Notes: generated by a model not told the origin, from the sequence alone. Shown: positions 1 to 11,153, counted from the first letter of the stretch. The stretch: 35,427 nucleotides of DNA from Chalara sp. BL73 (GCA_918026815.1 CAKJVC010000043.1:1-35427); one strand, 5' to 3'. Numbers and translations are program-made.

Positions 1-416
1 GCCAATGGGGATCCTAGGGATGTGGGTCCCAGGATCAGCCGGAATCCTGGGACTTTAAGTAGGTAAAGAAGCAGACGGCTTATTAACCCCTGGAAACCGC
101 GACCGTGTCACGTGATGGAGTTTGAAGGAGTTTTAAGAGTCTATATAGACTCCAGGGACTCTAAGAGACTTCAGTTTAACTATAGTATATAAGTAGTCGT
201 AGTTTCATAGTTTAGGAGCTTCGTGCTCAACTTTATTATAGTTTAGCAATATAGTCTTTGTTATACTTGTAACGGCTTACTTTTCAGTGAGAAGCAGTGT
301 CTAGTTTATTTCGTATGTACTATACTAACCAACGAGCCCCAAGCTCAGCTACTTAGGCTTAAAGCTACTTTGTACGTTACACTTTAAGCACCGTGGTCTT
401 GAAATAACTAAACAAC
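1..416 (+). repeat. 5' LTR (left end missing) and leader of a gypsy element
   Basis: The first 16 bases match, with one difference, the sequence at 6189-6204 inside the 3' LTR fragment of the same element, so the window opens part-way through the 5' LTR. The stretch holds a TATA-like run near 180-192 and a GTCACGTGAT box at 107-116. The LTR/leader boundary and the primer-binding site could not be placed; the region simply ends at the Gag start codon at 417. The upstream part of the LTR lies outside the window. Confidence 0.7.
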
Positions 417-2023
417 ATGGCACTCAACACCGGAAGCCTTTCCGCCAGCACAACAGGACAGAAAGCAAAAAAAGTAGTTACTTCAGACATTACCGCTACC
501 GACAAGAACGAGGACATCGAGCTTTTTAACGTCGAACTTACTAAAGTCGAAGTTTCGGAAACCTTGAAAGTTTTTCTGCCGGACAAATACTACAGGAACA
601 GAAGAGATTTTGAGACTTTTTTTTTAAATAAAGATTTATCAGAAATTCAACAATGACAAGTTTCTTTATAGAAAAGCCTACTGTTTGTTCGCTGCTTTTT
701 ACTTCAGGGGAAATGCGGCCAAATGAGTCATGCCGCTTTTAAAAGACTACTTTTAGCATAACGAAAATATCGACAGATGTATAGCAGCTATTAAAATAGC
801 GCTGGAAAAATAGTCGGGATTCAAGAAAGCAATCAGAGCAGTGTTCGGAGACATAAATGAAAAAAGAACCGCTGAACGACACTTGTACAGCTTACAGCAA
901 ACAGGAACGACTATTGCTTACGCTACGGAATTCAGGAAGCACGCTGCTTAGACCGGCTGGGACGCGCAAGCTTTGATCAGCTACTACATAAAAAGACTTA
1001 AAGTTTATGTTCAAGCCGAATTCGCCCGAATAGACAACTTCACGAACATGGAATTATTAATCGAAATGTCCGTGTTAATAAACAACAGAATTAGTGATTT
1101 TTACAAAGATCAGAGATTTATAAAGAAACGCCGGTACTACAAAAACGAAGAAAAAAAGCGTGACTTAAGAAAAGAGCTAAACTGTTGGCTAGAACCTATA
1201 GAAATAAACGCTACGGGAAAAAGAAGTTTATATCCAAGAAAAGATGCAGCACAAAAAGGAAAACAAGCTGTGCTATACTTGCGGCAAGGAAAGGCATATG
1301 GCCTCGTTCTACAAAAAGAACGGCGGTAGGAAACAGGCCAATGCTACTTAGGTCAAGAAAGTCTGTGTGGAAGAACGTGTAGAAGAATATAGAGCACAAA
1401 AGATTTTTTATGGGTTTTCTGAGGAGGAACTCGAGAGCATGGGAATAGCAACACAACTCTCGGAGCTTGGCTTTCCTGCCTTAAGAACCATGAGCCCGGC
1501 ATCAGTTCCAAAACTTTACTCGGAGGTAGAAGAAGAATGGGAGCTAGCTTTGTTCGAAGGAGGAGCCAGGGCATAGTTCTCCCTAACAGATATAAGGAAG
1601 CTTGACTATTGGGGAAGGCCGCAAGAGGGAAGCATAAACACGGAACTCCTTGGCATGAAGGCCGAAGTTATATATGAGGATGAACGCCGCGTGGCGTTCA
1701 GACTAGCCAACGGAAGAATTGTCGAAGAATACGTGGCTAGGGAACGACTTCCGGGCCTGGAACAACACTTAAAGGAAGGAGACACCTGGGAGATAATGAA
1801 TAACCTAAGAAGACGCCGCACTTGGCGACGCATAACTAGGGACCCCGACTACAGAATATTCGCCGAAGATAGGGAGCTAGAAACCAGTCATATGGTCGAA
1901 GACAGGCTTTACAGGCTAATAAGAAAAGGACCCGACTACAGACTATGGCTGGACGTTATATATGGCAACGCTATTAGGGAGCAAAGGCCAAGACAAGCAG
2001 CAGCCACTTCGGGACTACACTAG
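417..2023 (+). pseudogene. gag: Gag of a Ty3/gypsy retrotransposon, decayed
   Basis: Capsid/nucleocapsid protein of an LTR retrotransposon. After the ATG at 417 the coding trace is split over more than one frame. The Gag core is readable around 655-1120, with a typical ascomycete gypsy-Gag passage (TGWDAQAL, 954-977). The nucleocapsid zinc knuckle lies near 1276-1320: it reads CYTCGKERH and then has tyrosine where the last cysteine of CX2CX4HX4C is expected, a G-to-A change. A further conserved stretch runs 1367-2023 with only TAG interruptions. Stops sit where Q or W is expected, for example just before TGWD. At least one frameshift, near 1215, adds to the stops. Family assignment is strong; exact boundaries of Gag against protease are not. 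Confidence 0.8.
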
Positions 2024-5000
2024 CTCAAGAAAACCGTAAAGCTGGGAGACGCGGACACAAAAGTCATGATCGACATTGGGGCTATGGGCATGTACATCAA
2101 CATAGAATATGTCCAAAGAAAGGCAATCAGGACAAGGTACAAGGAACGCTTATACTAGGTAACGGCAATCGATGGCAAAGACGTCGGCACGGATGGATGG
2201 GTCAGGAAAGAAACTTTGCTTATGAGAATGGTTATGCCAGGAGGGCACACCGAGGAGATAGTTCTTGACGTTATGCTAATTGGAGGGCATAACGTTATTT
2301 TCGGGACTTTTTGGGTCAGGGAAGCATAACTTAAACATAGACTGGATGGATGACAGTATCCGGTTCAACAGATGCACTTGTGTAGGGAGTGACTTACAGG
2401 ATATGCATGGCGGGAGAGAAGCTAGCGCTGCTTCCTCTAAGCCAGGACTTTAAAGACCTGAGGATCCGGTACGGCGAAGCACAAAGGATGCGTTCGACTA
2501 AATACCCGTACTATACAAAGAGTTTTCACGGTTGTTTGAAGACTTACAAAACATGCGTGCTTTGCTAAAACACCAACCGTGGGATCACGAGATTAATCTA
2601 AAAAAAAGGAAAAAGAGCCACTTTTTGAAAAACTAAAGCTTTACAACTTACAGACTTTAAAGACGCTTAAAAAATATGTGCAGGAATCGGCGAAGAAAGG
2701 ATGGATTAAGAAATCTAAATCGCCGGCAGCATCGAATATGCTGCTAGCACGCAAGAAAAAAAGGACAAAAAGGACCTTAAAAAAGACTTTGCGTGGATTA
2801 TCGTGGCTTGAATAGTGTCACAATAAAAGACGTATATCCTGTATTTAGTGGCCAGTATCTGCGGGACAGCTTGGCCAAAGCAAGGATATTTACTAAGCTT
2901 GATTAAAGAAGCTCGTTTGCTCTGATACGAATTAAGGAAGATTATAAATAGAAAACAGCCTTTATACTACTCTCGGGGCTATAGAAGTATACGGTCATGC
3001 TTTTCGGCTTGACTAATGCTTCTGCAACTTGCCAAAGACAGAACGAAAACGTTTTAAGGGAATTCTTATGGAAAACAGTCGTATACTACTTCGATGACAT
3101 TTTGATTTACTCGGAAAAACCGGAGAAACACGAAAAGTACGTGAAACAAGTTATGCGGAAGTTCGCACAAGTGGACTTTCGCCTGAAGTTGTCAAAATGT
3201 AGATTTAGTGTTATTAAGGTAGATTTTTGGGATATATTGTTAAAGCAGGGTATTTCGCCATCGACTTTATTAAGATCAGGGACATTTAGGAGTGGAAGTT
3301 ATTACGCAACGTCAAGAACGTGCAATTATTTTTGGGGTTCGCTAACTTCTGCCGACAATTTATTAAGGGATATTCGGGGCTAGCTTACCTTTTGACGCGA
3401 CTAACCAAAAAAAGACGTACTTTTTAAGTGGGGAATAAATCAAAAAGCAGTTTTTAAGGAAATCAAGAACAAGTTCGCTAAAGAACCAATTCTTTAACAC
3501 TATAATAAAGATAAAAAAGCATAGTTGAGACTGATGCTTTAAATACAACAATGAGAGCAGTTTACTTTCAAGAAAACAACAACAACAAGCTACATTCCGT
3601 CGCTTACTTTTTAAAAACAATGTTGTTAGCAAAACAGAACTATAACATTTATAAAAAAGAACTGCTTGCAATCGTGGAAGCGCTGAAGCACTGGCGCATT
3701 TACTTACAAAAAGCAAAATTCACAGTTACTATTTATACCGATTATATAAATCTTCGAACTTTCACTACTATTAAAGTTTTAAACAATCGAAAGTTGGCCA
3801 GATAAGCTAAGGAACTAGCAGGATTCGACCTGGTCATTAAGCACGTTAACGGAACAAACAACGCGAAAGCTAACGCGCTTAGCAGGAAACCAGAGTACAA
3901 AGACTTCAAAGTATACCAAGAAACAGCTTTGCTTAGAAAGCTCGAGAATAGAAACTTTGTTTTAAATATAAAAGAAATTGCAGCAACAATAAAGCATAAC
4001 TTTACCGAGCTATAGTTAGCACGTTTTAAGAATAGCGCCAGACGAGATTTAAGCGCACAACGAATGCTAAAAAAAACCCTCGAAAAGAATAAAGAAAATA
4101 ACGGGATTTTCCGACAAAAAAAAACAAAAAAGCTGTATATACCCGAAGAAATTAAAGAAAGCTTCGTCAGAAAACAGTATAACTTTTTGCACACAGACAC
4201 TAAGGAATCAGAAAAACGTATAAAAAGATCGCGAAAACTTTCTGGTGTCCAAAACTGAGAGCTATAATGAAAACAGTGGTTAGCAGTTGTAATACTTGCA
4301 TCAGGAACAAAGCTTTACGCCGAGCTTTTTATAGGCAGATACAAACAACCTCGATATTACTTACACTATAGAAATCAATATTTTGGGACTTTATTGTTAA
4401 ACTCCCGAAGTTTAAAGATTTAGTAACAAAAGTGAAATACGATTCTATTCTAGTTATAGTAGAAAGACTAACAAAATATGTAATACTTGTTTTATACTGC
4501 GAGTCAAGTACGGCAGAAGACTTCGCGCACACTTTCTTTAAAGAAGTAATCGCTCCGCACGAGCTGCCAGAAGAAATCATATTAAACAGAAACAAGCTTT
4601 TTACATCCAAGTTCTGGACAAGCTTCATGGCGCAGTTGGGCGCTAAGAGAAAGCTGTTTACGTTTTTCTATTTACAAACAAATGGCCAAACGGAAAAAAT
4701 GAACCAAGTAGTAGAAGTATACTTGAAATGCTATATCAACTACAGGCAAAACAACTAGGTACAGCTATTGCTACTCGCACAATTTGCATACAACAGCTCA
4801 GCTACAGAAACAACTTTAGTTTCACTATTTTTCGCTAACTATAGCTACGAGCTAGTAGCATACAGAGAACCAGGAATCACGGATATTAACAATAAGCATG
4901 CTCGCGTTAAAGTTTAAAGTATTAAAGAACTGCACAAGAAACTAGCAGAGGACCTGCAGTTTGTAGCAAAAAAAAACGCTTACTACTACAACAAGAAACG

Positions 5001-5490
5001 TAGTTAAGAGCTTATTTTCGAGAAAGGAAAAAAAGTTTACTTGTTCAGAAAAAACATTAACACTAAAAGACTAAGCGACAAACTGGACTACAAGAAATTG
5101 GGACTATACAAAATCAAAGAAGTCAAAAGACTTTTAAACTACAAATTAAACCTGCTTAAAAATATGAACATTTATTTAGTATTCCACGTATTTTTGCTCG
5201 AGAAAGCACTACTAGGCGCTTTACTAGCACTAAAAACCGAAATCTTTTTAGTCAACTTAAACGCCGAATATAAAGTAAAACAGATTCTAGACTGCAAGTA
5301 TGTCAGAACACAAGTTAAATACCTCGTCAAATAGAAGGACTACCTACACTCAGAAAACACATAGGAACCCAGGAGCAACTTTAATTGCTTTAAATTGTTG
5401 GCAGAGTTCTATTAACAAAATCCTGATTTGCCCAGAAAGAGTTTGAAGAACTGGAGAATCTTACCAGAAAATCGTTATAGAATCCGCTAG
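2024..5490 (+). pseudogene. pol: Pol of a Ty3/gypsy chromovirus (PR-RT-RH-IN-chromodomain), decayed
   Basis: Polyprotein that copies the element's RNA and integrates the cDNA. In order: an aspartic protease trace at about 2065-2100 (IDIGAMG where a D-S/T-G-A motif is expected); reverse transcriptase from about 2520, with FTKLD at 2889-2905, then VMLFGLTNA and the catalytic YYFDDILIYS (3089-3118); RNase H about 3500-3900 (NYNIYKKELLAIVEALKHW; ALSRKPEY near 3880); integrase with its zinc-finger region near 4180-4310 and a core ending FWTSF..TNGQTEKMNQ, where the second catalytic Asp appears as Asn; and a C-terminal chromodomain, 5251-5410. Both signature tryptophans of the chromodomain (LVKWK and NTWEP) are TAG, at 5332 and 5362. 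Many TAA/TAG stops and several frameshifts make it non-functional. The reading ends at TAG 5488-5490, overlapping the antisense ORF. Confidence 0.92.
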
Positions 5491-6028
5491 CGGCAAAAGC
5501 GACGTTAGCAGCGGCGGCCTGCTTCTGCTTCTCGTTTTTTTTTGTTTCAGCTTTTTTCTTTTCTTTTTTTTCGGCAGCATTCAACTTTTCCAGATAACGA
5601 AAACCACGACGAGCCATTTTTTTCCGACGACCCTTAATAAATGCCTTTTGTTTCCTGAGACGGGCCACCTTGGCTATAGCCTTTTGGGCCTGAGCCGAGG
5701 CCTTCTCCTCCTCGTTATCCAGCCTTTCCAGCTGGCGATCAAAAGACATTCAATCAGCCAAGCGTGGAACTTCGGAGTCCCAGCGCTCGGACAAGAAAAC
5801 GCCCGTGTCGCAAAGACACCTCGCTCGTATGCATTTAGAACATTTCGCTGAACGCTTTTTCTCTGGATTAGCAACGCATTTCAAATCCTTTTCTTTACAC
5901 CGAGTGCATAAAAACATCTCTTCGCCGACAAACTCGATAAAATCAGCTAATTCGAACTTTTTACGAATTTTCTTTTCAGACAAACTTTCACCACGATTTT
6001 TAATTCTGCTCGTGCGCTAAGGTGGCAT
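5390..6028 (-). pseudogene. Antisense ORF of the gypsy element: cysteine-rich plus coiled-coil protein, two stops
   Basis: An ORF of about 212 codons on the opposite strand to Gag-Pol, tail to tail with Pol and ahead of the 3' LTR. From the ATG at 6028-6026 it has a TAG at codon 4, then an N-terminal cysteine cluster (CTRCKEKDLKC .. KCSKCIRARCLC) that resembles a zinc-binding or Zn-cluster-like domain. A TGA just before MSFDRQ sits where W would be natural. After that comes a long, highly charged helical region (LDNEEEKASAQAQKAIAKVARL, then KKEKKKAE repeats) that looks like a coiled coil. I recall similar cysteine-cluster/coiled-coil ORFs in ascomycete gypsy elements, but no function is established from sequence. 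Its frame is far less eroded than Pol, with two stops in over 200 codons. Confidence 0.7.
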
Positions 6029-6100
6029 AGTGAGAAAAGAAGAAAGCCATGCTTTTCGCGCGAGATTTTCTTACTTGTATTTAAGCGTAAAGGCACGCTA

Positions 6101-6117
6101 GGGCGGAAGGGGAATAG
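6101..6117 (+). other. Polypurine tract of the gypsy element
   Basis: A GGGCGGAAGGGGAATAG run, purine except for one C and one T, ends directly before the TGT that opens the 3' LTR. This is where plus-strand DNA synthesis of an LTR retrotransposon is primed, and it fixes the LTR start. Confidence 0.8.
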
Positions 6118-6204
6118 TGTCACGAACCGAATCCTGGGACTTGCTGAAGCCTCAGAAAAGAAGCCCCGGGACGCTCTGGTGTCCCAGAGCCAATAGGGAT
6201 CCTA
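6118..6204 (+). repeat. 3' LTR fragment, truncated
   Basis: It begins TGTCACGAACC immediately after the polypurine tract. The sequence at 6189-6204 matches the first 16 bases of the window, which identifies it as the LTR. Similarity stops at about 6204 while the 5' copy continues (GGGATGTGGG...), so the 3' LTR was cut by a deletion or a later insertion and its downstream target-site duplicate is lost. Confidence 0.8.
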
Positions 6205-6671
6205 ATCCTTATTCCTTTTTTCATTTGTATGGGTCACCTGGGTAGGTGACCGGAAAAGTGGGGCTTCGACGCTAAAAATACAGGGGGAGGTGACCACACA
6301 AAATTTTCTATTCGACACTTAATTTGGTCACCTGGGTAAACGCAAAAACTAGTTAATATTTTAAACTAGTTTATATGAAACAAATTATAGAATTTTGATT
6401 AAATTATATTTATTAATTTGAATCAATTGATTTAGATCGCTAGTTGTACAATTATTAAAGTTTGAAAATAAATTTCAAAATATTTGATTTTAATGTTCTC
6501 AAAAATTGTCAAAGCTTTGAACTTTAAATTTATTTTTTAACCCCAACTTTAACCCTAACCCTAAATTAACCCCAAGTCACGTGACTTTAGAATAGCTTTA
6601 AAAAGTAAGCTTTTTTAAATATTTTTTTTTTGTACGTGTTTTAATTGTGTAATATGTAATACGACAGTTTG
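6205..6671. other. AT-rich spacer with a short telomere-like run
   Basis: No gene is seen. At 6548-6565 the sequence reads TTTAACCCTAACCCTAAA, two tandem CCCTAA units with flanking partial units and more AACCCC nearby. A perfect palindrome GTCACGTGAC lies at 6576-6585. Two telomere units are too few to call a telomere. Confidence 0.5.
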
Positions 6672-6892
6672 TAAAGCTTACAAAATCGATTTTACAGCCT
6701 GGAAAGCTTACAAAATCAATTTTAAAGCCTAAAAAGCGTACAAGATCGATTTTACAGCCTGGAAAGTTTACAAAATCAATTTTAAAGCCTAAAAAGCGTA
6801 CAAGATCGATTTTACAGCCTGGAAAGCTTACAAAATCAATTTTAAAGCCTAAAAAGCTTACAAAATCGATTTTACAGCCTAAAAGCTTACAA
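6672..6892. repeat. Minisatellite, about 30-bp units in roughly 60-bp pairs
   Basis: About seven tandem copies of a 29-31 bp unit of the form GCTTACAAAATCGATTTTAC plus AGCCTGGAAA. Two variants alternate: one with CGATTTTACAGCCTGG, the other with CAATTTTAAAGCCTAAA. The higher-order period is therefore about 60 bp. Differences between the variants are mainly transitions, with some transversions. Confidence 0.9.
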
Positions 6893-7369
6893 TAGCGACG
6901 ATTTTACAATTTGCGATTTGCTTAATTCGCTTGCATAAATTACTTATAACAAAATTAACAATAACTCTTTTTCTAAAATACGTAATAAGCTTTATACTAG
7001 CTTAATCGATAGCTTTTAATTAGCGTAATAATAAAAATCAAGATTTATAAAAATCATATTAGTAGTTTAATAGCTTTATATTAAAACAACCGATTTTTTT
7101 TTGTAAATTTTTTGTTGGGGTAAAATAGGCCATAGCGTTGTTCGTTTATTTAAGCTTATTTTTTCCAACCAATTAAAATCAAAATCAACAAAACGTTATA
7201 TATTAAAACAATTAAGCATCAAACTTTTGTTCGACTGATTTGTGGCCTCTCGTTTAGTATTCAATTATAGAACTACTGCTACAATATTGAGAACCCTTTA
7301 TAGGGAAACAGGGGCAATAATCTTTAATTCGATTGTTTTAAAAGCGCGGAGTTTATTAAATAACCGTTA
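6893..7369. other. AT-rich intergenic DNA, nothing recognised
   Basis: Low-complexity AT-rich sequence with no reading frame of note on either strand. Confidence 0.5.
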
Positions 7370-7483
7370 CGCCTCCTCGAGAACATATAATCGTGATCAA
7401 TAGTTGAATGTGAATAACGTTGAACTCATTGTTATCGAAAATAATTCTCGAGGAAGCGTATTGTATTTTCTAATACAATGCGC
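7370..7483. repeat. Imperfect inverted repeat followed by a hairpin
   Basis: CGCCTCCTCGAGAA (7370-7383) pairs with TTCTCGAGGAAGCG (7445-7458) at 13 of 14 positions across a spacer of about 60 bp. Sharing the right arm's last bases, GCGTATTGTATT and AATACAATGCGC (7456-7483) form a hairpin with 11 of 12 pairs and a 4-base loop. It could be a remnant of a small inverted-repeat element or a processed-RNA structure. Confidence 0.6.
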
Positions 7484-7515
7484 TTACTGTCGTTAGTTTA
7501 TTTCAATTTATTATA

Positions 7516-7566
7516 GTTTTGTTTTTGTTTTTGTTTTTGATCGTTTTTGTTGTTTTTGTTGTTTTT
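7516..7566. repeat. TTTTTG-type microsatellite
   Basis: Repeated TTTTG/TTTTTG units, degrading into GTTGTTTTTG units on the right. No coding signal. Confidence 0.8.
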
Positions 7567-7802
7567 TGATTGTTGTTGTTAGTATTGTCGGTTAAAAAAA
7601 TTAGCCGAACTAATCGTTTCTATAGCAACCAACTTTTGTTGAATTGTTGATTTTTTGCTTAGATTTTTTTGATTTTGTTTACTTTACAACATTGCATACT
7701 AATACAACTATTTACAAAACCATTCAATATTTTTAAGCATATATTAATATTATTTTGATCAAAGTTGATTGTAATAATAAAAATCATTCTAAAAAAAATT
7801 AA

Positions 7803-8381
7803 AACTTTACAAAACTATTAAAAAAAAAACTGGCTTTATTTACAAATTATCAGGAGTTTCAGGCGTTTCGCGAAAAAACTGTTTTTAATCATGATTCTGT
7901 TTTTGATTTTTTATCGTACTATATTGATTTTAAATTATTGCTTTGTTCGATTTGCAATATAGCTATTAGCAAATCTAATATCGAATCTCATTTTGCTACC
8001 GATCATTTTCAGTCTATTAATAATCAACAAAAAAAACAAAAAAAAATCGAATTGTTGCAATTGCTTGTATCGCTTAATATTTCCGATTTAAAATCTAGTT
8101 ATGATTTAATTTGTTTATTTGCTAATCAATTTGCGTTGTTTGCGTTTCCGGAATTAAAAATTATCGATACTGTTTATAAATGTAATTCTTGTAATTATAC
8201 GTTGTTTAATAAAAAAAATATGCAAAAACATTGCAAAAAAAATCACGCTAGTTTGTTAAGTAATAATTGTTTTACAATTTCAAAAGGTCAATCGTTAGAA
8301 TTTAACAAATATTATTTTACAATCGAAACTTCGAGTAATAATAATAGAAGGGCAGCGTTGGGGTCTGGGTTAGGAAAATGA
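7803..8381 (+). pseudogene. Truncated two-finger C2H2 protein, DUF3505/OrsD-like N-terminal part
   Basis: The frame is open from 7803 with no in-frame ATG, so the N-terminus is lost or starts in an upstream exon. Finger 1 is CSICN..ESHFATDH around codons 48-65. Finger 2 is YKCNSCN..MQKHCKKNH about 80 residues later, followed by an ISKGQ..KYYFTIE stretch. Two such fingers at this distance with that tail recall the DUF3505 family, found alone or fused to RecQ-type helicases in ascomycete genomes. Homologous-looking sequence stops at about 8349; after that the composition becomes GC-rich and the frame ends at a TGA with an unrelated tail. Unlike its surroundings it has no in-frame stop, so it was not RIP-mutated the same way. 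The family call rests on recall of the pattern, not a search. Confidence 0.6.
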
Positions 8382-8470
8382 GGTAAGCGCACGGACCAGA
8401 AGCCGGCTATAGCGGTCGATAATACGGTTGTTATTGGCCCAAAGCATAATATGGGTCTCGCTTAAATTTC
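8350..8470. other. GC-richer junction segment, candidate left edge of the 21-kb block
   Basis: The sequence switches abruptly from AT-rich coding DNA to a GC-richer stretch (GGGCAGCGTTGGGGTCTGGG and onward) inside the zinc-finger ORF. No inverted match to the right edge near 29764 was seen, so this is a breakpoint rather than a proven terminus. Confidence 0.4.
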
Positions 8471-8653
8471 TTGGCACATAACCCTTGCCACCTCAACCAA
8501 AAAATTTTAAAGCCGCGTATTGTGCGGAGTGTTGCAGTCTGTTTTGGCCGCAACCTCTTTTTTATTAGTATTAACACACATTTACTCCGAATTATTTATT
8601 GTTACGCAGTTAAATTTTCACTTAAGCATTTTAGTTTTGTAAACTTCTTTGCC

Positions 8654-8663
8654 GTACTAGTAC
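8654..8663. repeat. Palindrome copy 1 (GTACTAGTAC)
   Basis: Leftmost exact copy, in the context GCCGTACTAGTACCACAAGG. A GTAAAC 16 bases upstream might be an intron donor, but no clear branch site or acceptor follows. Confidence 0.85.
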
Positions 8664-9162
8664 CACAAGGCCGTAAGGTTTTTTGTTTGCTTTGCGGTAA
8701 TAGTATAAATACCGTGACCACAAAGCTGTATATCATGTCTTGTCGTACTAAAACAACAAAGGCTATTCTTTCTATCTTTCGCTGAAAAGAACATATAAAG
8801 CCAAATAACTTTATGTTTAAAGCTAATAACGTATTTATAACTCGTGCTTCATGGCTTAACATCTATTATACACGTTTAACACACTACCAAACAAAACAAG
8901 CTTTACTACGCCGAATATATTAATAGTATCTTTGCTGCACTAACTTCTGTTGTTACTTCAGAACACCGCCAAATTATTTAGTATTGTTTTATCGCGATAT
9001 ACTACTTTGCATATTAACAATTGCTTTTTCTGTCAGTCTAAAGCTTCAGCTTTATAAAATCAACGCTTACACTCGCTACTAGTATGCGGTCACATTAAAG
9101 AAAGCGGCGGAAAAGAAAGTAGTTAAGAAAAGCTTATGCTGCTAAGTATACTTAAAACCTGA

Positions 9163-9600
9163 TATCCTAGTAGCTGTCTTTTTGCAGTCGGGCTTTTCGA
9201 GCTACCGGAAGTTATAACCCGCGCAATCCTTATGCAAAACAGCGCAGAAAAGCTAAAGATAAGCCACTGTAAAACTTCAACAGCGCGCTTTTGCGTAGCT
9301 CGGACAGCATTTTCAGCCTTCAGCCGGAAAATAAACTCCAAACTGGTAAGCGTGATCGTTGTTGCGTAAGCCACCGTTAGCGCTATCCCGGTTGAAAGCT
9401 ACAGTAGCCCAGATGTTATTTTTGCATATTGTATGCCTAACGAGAAAGCGCCGGGTTTGCTATACGGGTTGGCAGGGCCAGGCGAAGGCCGGAAAGCTAT
9501 TTTTGACAGCGACAGCAAAATAACCCCAAGCGAGAAAAGCACTCTAAACGCTGTAAAAAATGCAGGAAAAAGCGACTTTTGCATGTTTAATGCGTTTTGA
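9163..9600 (+). pseudogene. Possible decayed coding segment, product unknown
   Basis: Between two TGA codons (9160, 9598) this frame carries 145 codons with a single TAA, in a GC-richer island inside RIP-eroded DNA. The translation (for example NEKAPGLLYGLAGPGEGRKA, then a lysine/serine-rich stretch) looks like a soluble protein, and open reading with occasional stops continues on both sides, roughly 8480-10050. The minus strand also has two open frames here (9123-9374 and 9399-9605, same frame), so the coding strand is not certain. No family recognised. The flanks 8670-9160 and 9601-10450 hold nothing else I can support. Confidence 0.35.
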
Positions 9601-10451
9601 GCCAAAGCTTCGGATACCTGGAGCTTGGTCGATAACTTTCCCGGCGACTAGTTGACGAATCTTAAGTATACTGTTGTTCGATTAACGATATCGCGAAAAC
9701 ACATGCTTTACATTAACGTGTTAAGCCGTTTTCAAAATAACAGTTAAAAGCTGAACACTTACCGAAATAACTTACTCGGACTCGGGTTTTATTGTATACA
9801 AGATTTTGGATTTCGGCAAAAAATATATTTAAAATACTCGGCGAAAGTAATATCGAACTTGTAAATACTAAATCTATACAACAGTTAATACATTGTAGTA
9901 TAACGCAAAGCCGGAAAAAGAAGTGCGACATACTATATAAAAAAAAAATAAACAAAGCCAGAAAATAAATGGCAGCACGATCTTTTAGTTTGTTTGTATT
10001 GCAAAGAATTAAAATGCAAAGCTTTATTAAAAAAAAAGAACATATATACACTTAATAAGTAAAATCCTTTAGCTATTATACTACAAATGTGTAAAAAAAA
10101 ACAAATAAATATTCGAGTCGAAAAAGCATACTTTAAATGTAAAATATCTAAGCTCAAGTTTCGATGTAAACACAAGTTATAGCAATGCTTTTATAAAAAC
10201 TAACTAAATCATTTGTTTTACAAACTACACGCAGCTATAACTCGATATTTTACGCTGCGCGCTTATTTACAGTCTTCAAAAAGCGTTATAGCTTTTTCGA
10301 AACAAAATCGGCTATTACAACTTACTTTAATAACGCGCGTAATTGAAAGCTGAAACAAATAAATGCTATTTTTATTTTTATTTTTAAATTTTCTTTGTAC
10401 TAATATCTAAGTACTAACAAATCTTGAAACTCAACTTTACCCCGAAGCCTA

Positions 10452-11153
10452 TTATACTTTTGCGCCGCCACATTTCAGATATCCACGAATCACTGTTTGT
10501 GCTGCTACATTTAGAACATCTTTAATTTTGACCGTTTTTCTAGCTTTGACCGCACTGCGGATATTATTTATATACACGTTTTCAAAAAGAATTTTTCTTG
10601 TATATAATTCCCAAATACTAAGCTCAAAAGCATACAAATTATTTTCGACTACAAAAAAAAAATCTCGCGCATCCGGCCAGGCCTGGCATCGATACAGCGA
10701 CGTATAGTTAATAGTGACTGTTTTTTCCTATTTAGCGAAGCTTTTATTCAGCGGCTTTCTTTCGGCGAAATCGCAAAGCCGGACTTTGTTATTCGAGCAA
10801 AAAAGCATGTTAGCCGGCTTTACATCGCCGTAAACAATGCTTTGCGCATATAACGCAAACACACACGAAATCATTCTATACATTAAAGTTGAACGCTAAG
10901 CAAAGTTAGTCGCTATAATTTTCAGTAGAATTTCGCGCGGCATTGTAAACCCGTCTACATACATAAAACGGTCTGAATACTAAGAAATAACTCTTTCGTA
11001 CACGCAAACCGAGCAGTTTCCGGCAGCAAACATTAAATCTATTTCGCGCTGTATGCTATAAAACTTGTACACTTTTAAGCGACCGTCTTTATAAGCATAA
11101 ATCTAAGCATATAGTAAAACTTCAAACAGCTGCGGTTCGCAAACATCTAACAT
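10452..11153 (-). pseudogene. Ser/Thr protein kinase, full length but with four TAG stops
   Basis: 233 codons from the ATG at 11153-11151 to the TAA at 10454-10452, in one frame with no frameshift. The catalytic loop reads YGDVKPANML where H-G-D-x-K-P-x-N is expected, with the catalytic Asp, Lys and Asn present. The metal-binding motif is LCDFAE in place of DFG. Downstream are INYTSLYRC, a YAFELSIWELYT helix, and the C-terminus VIRGYLKCGGAKV. This layout fits a small, expanded family of ascomycete kinases, recalled from pattern. Four TAG codons interrupt it, at positions where Q or W fits (before IYAY, YSDRF, RSTLM and EKTVT). Several substitutions are C-to-T or G-to-A, for example tyrosine for the catalytic-loop histidine. 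It would have phosphorylated protein Ser/Thr; no substrate can be inferred. Confidence 0.88.

Noticed and set aside
973..1456. Overlapping plus and minus ORFs across the Gag zinc knuckle
   Set aside because: The 1185-1382 plus frame and 1211-1456 minus frame lack motifs; the real Gag frame there is the one containing CYTCGKERH.
6548..6565. A telomere
   Set aside because: Only two CCCTAA units, with ordinary sequence on both sides.
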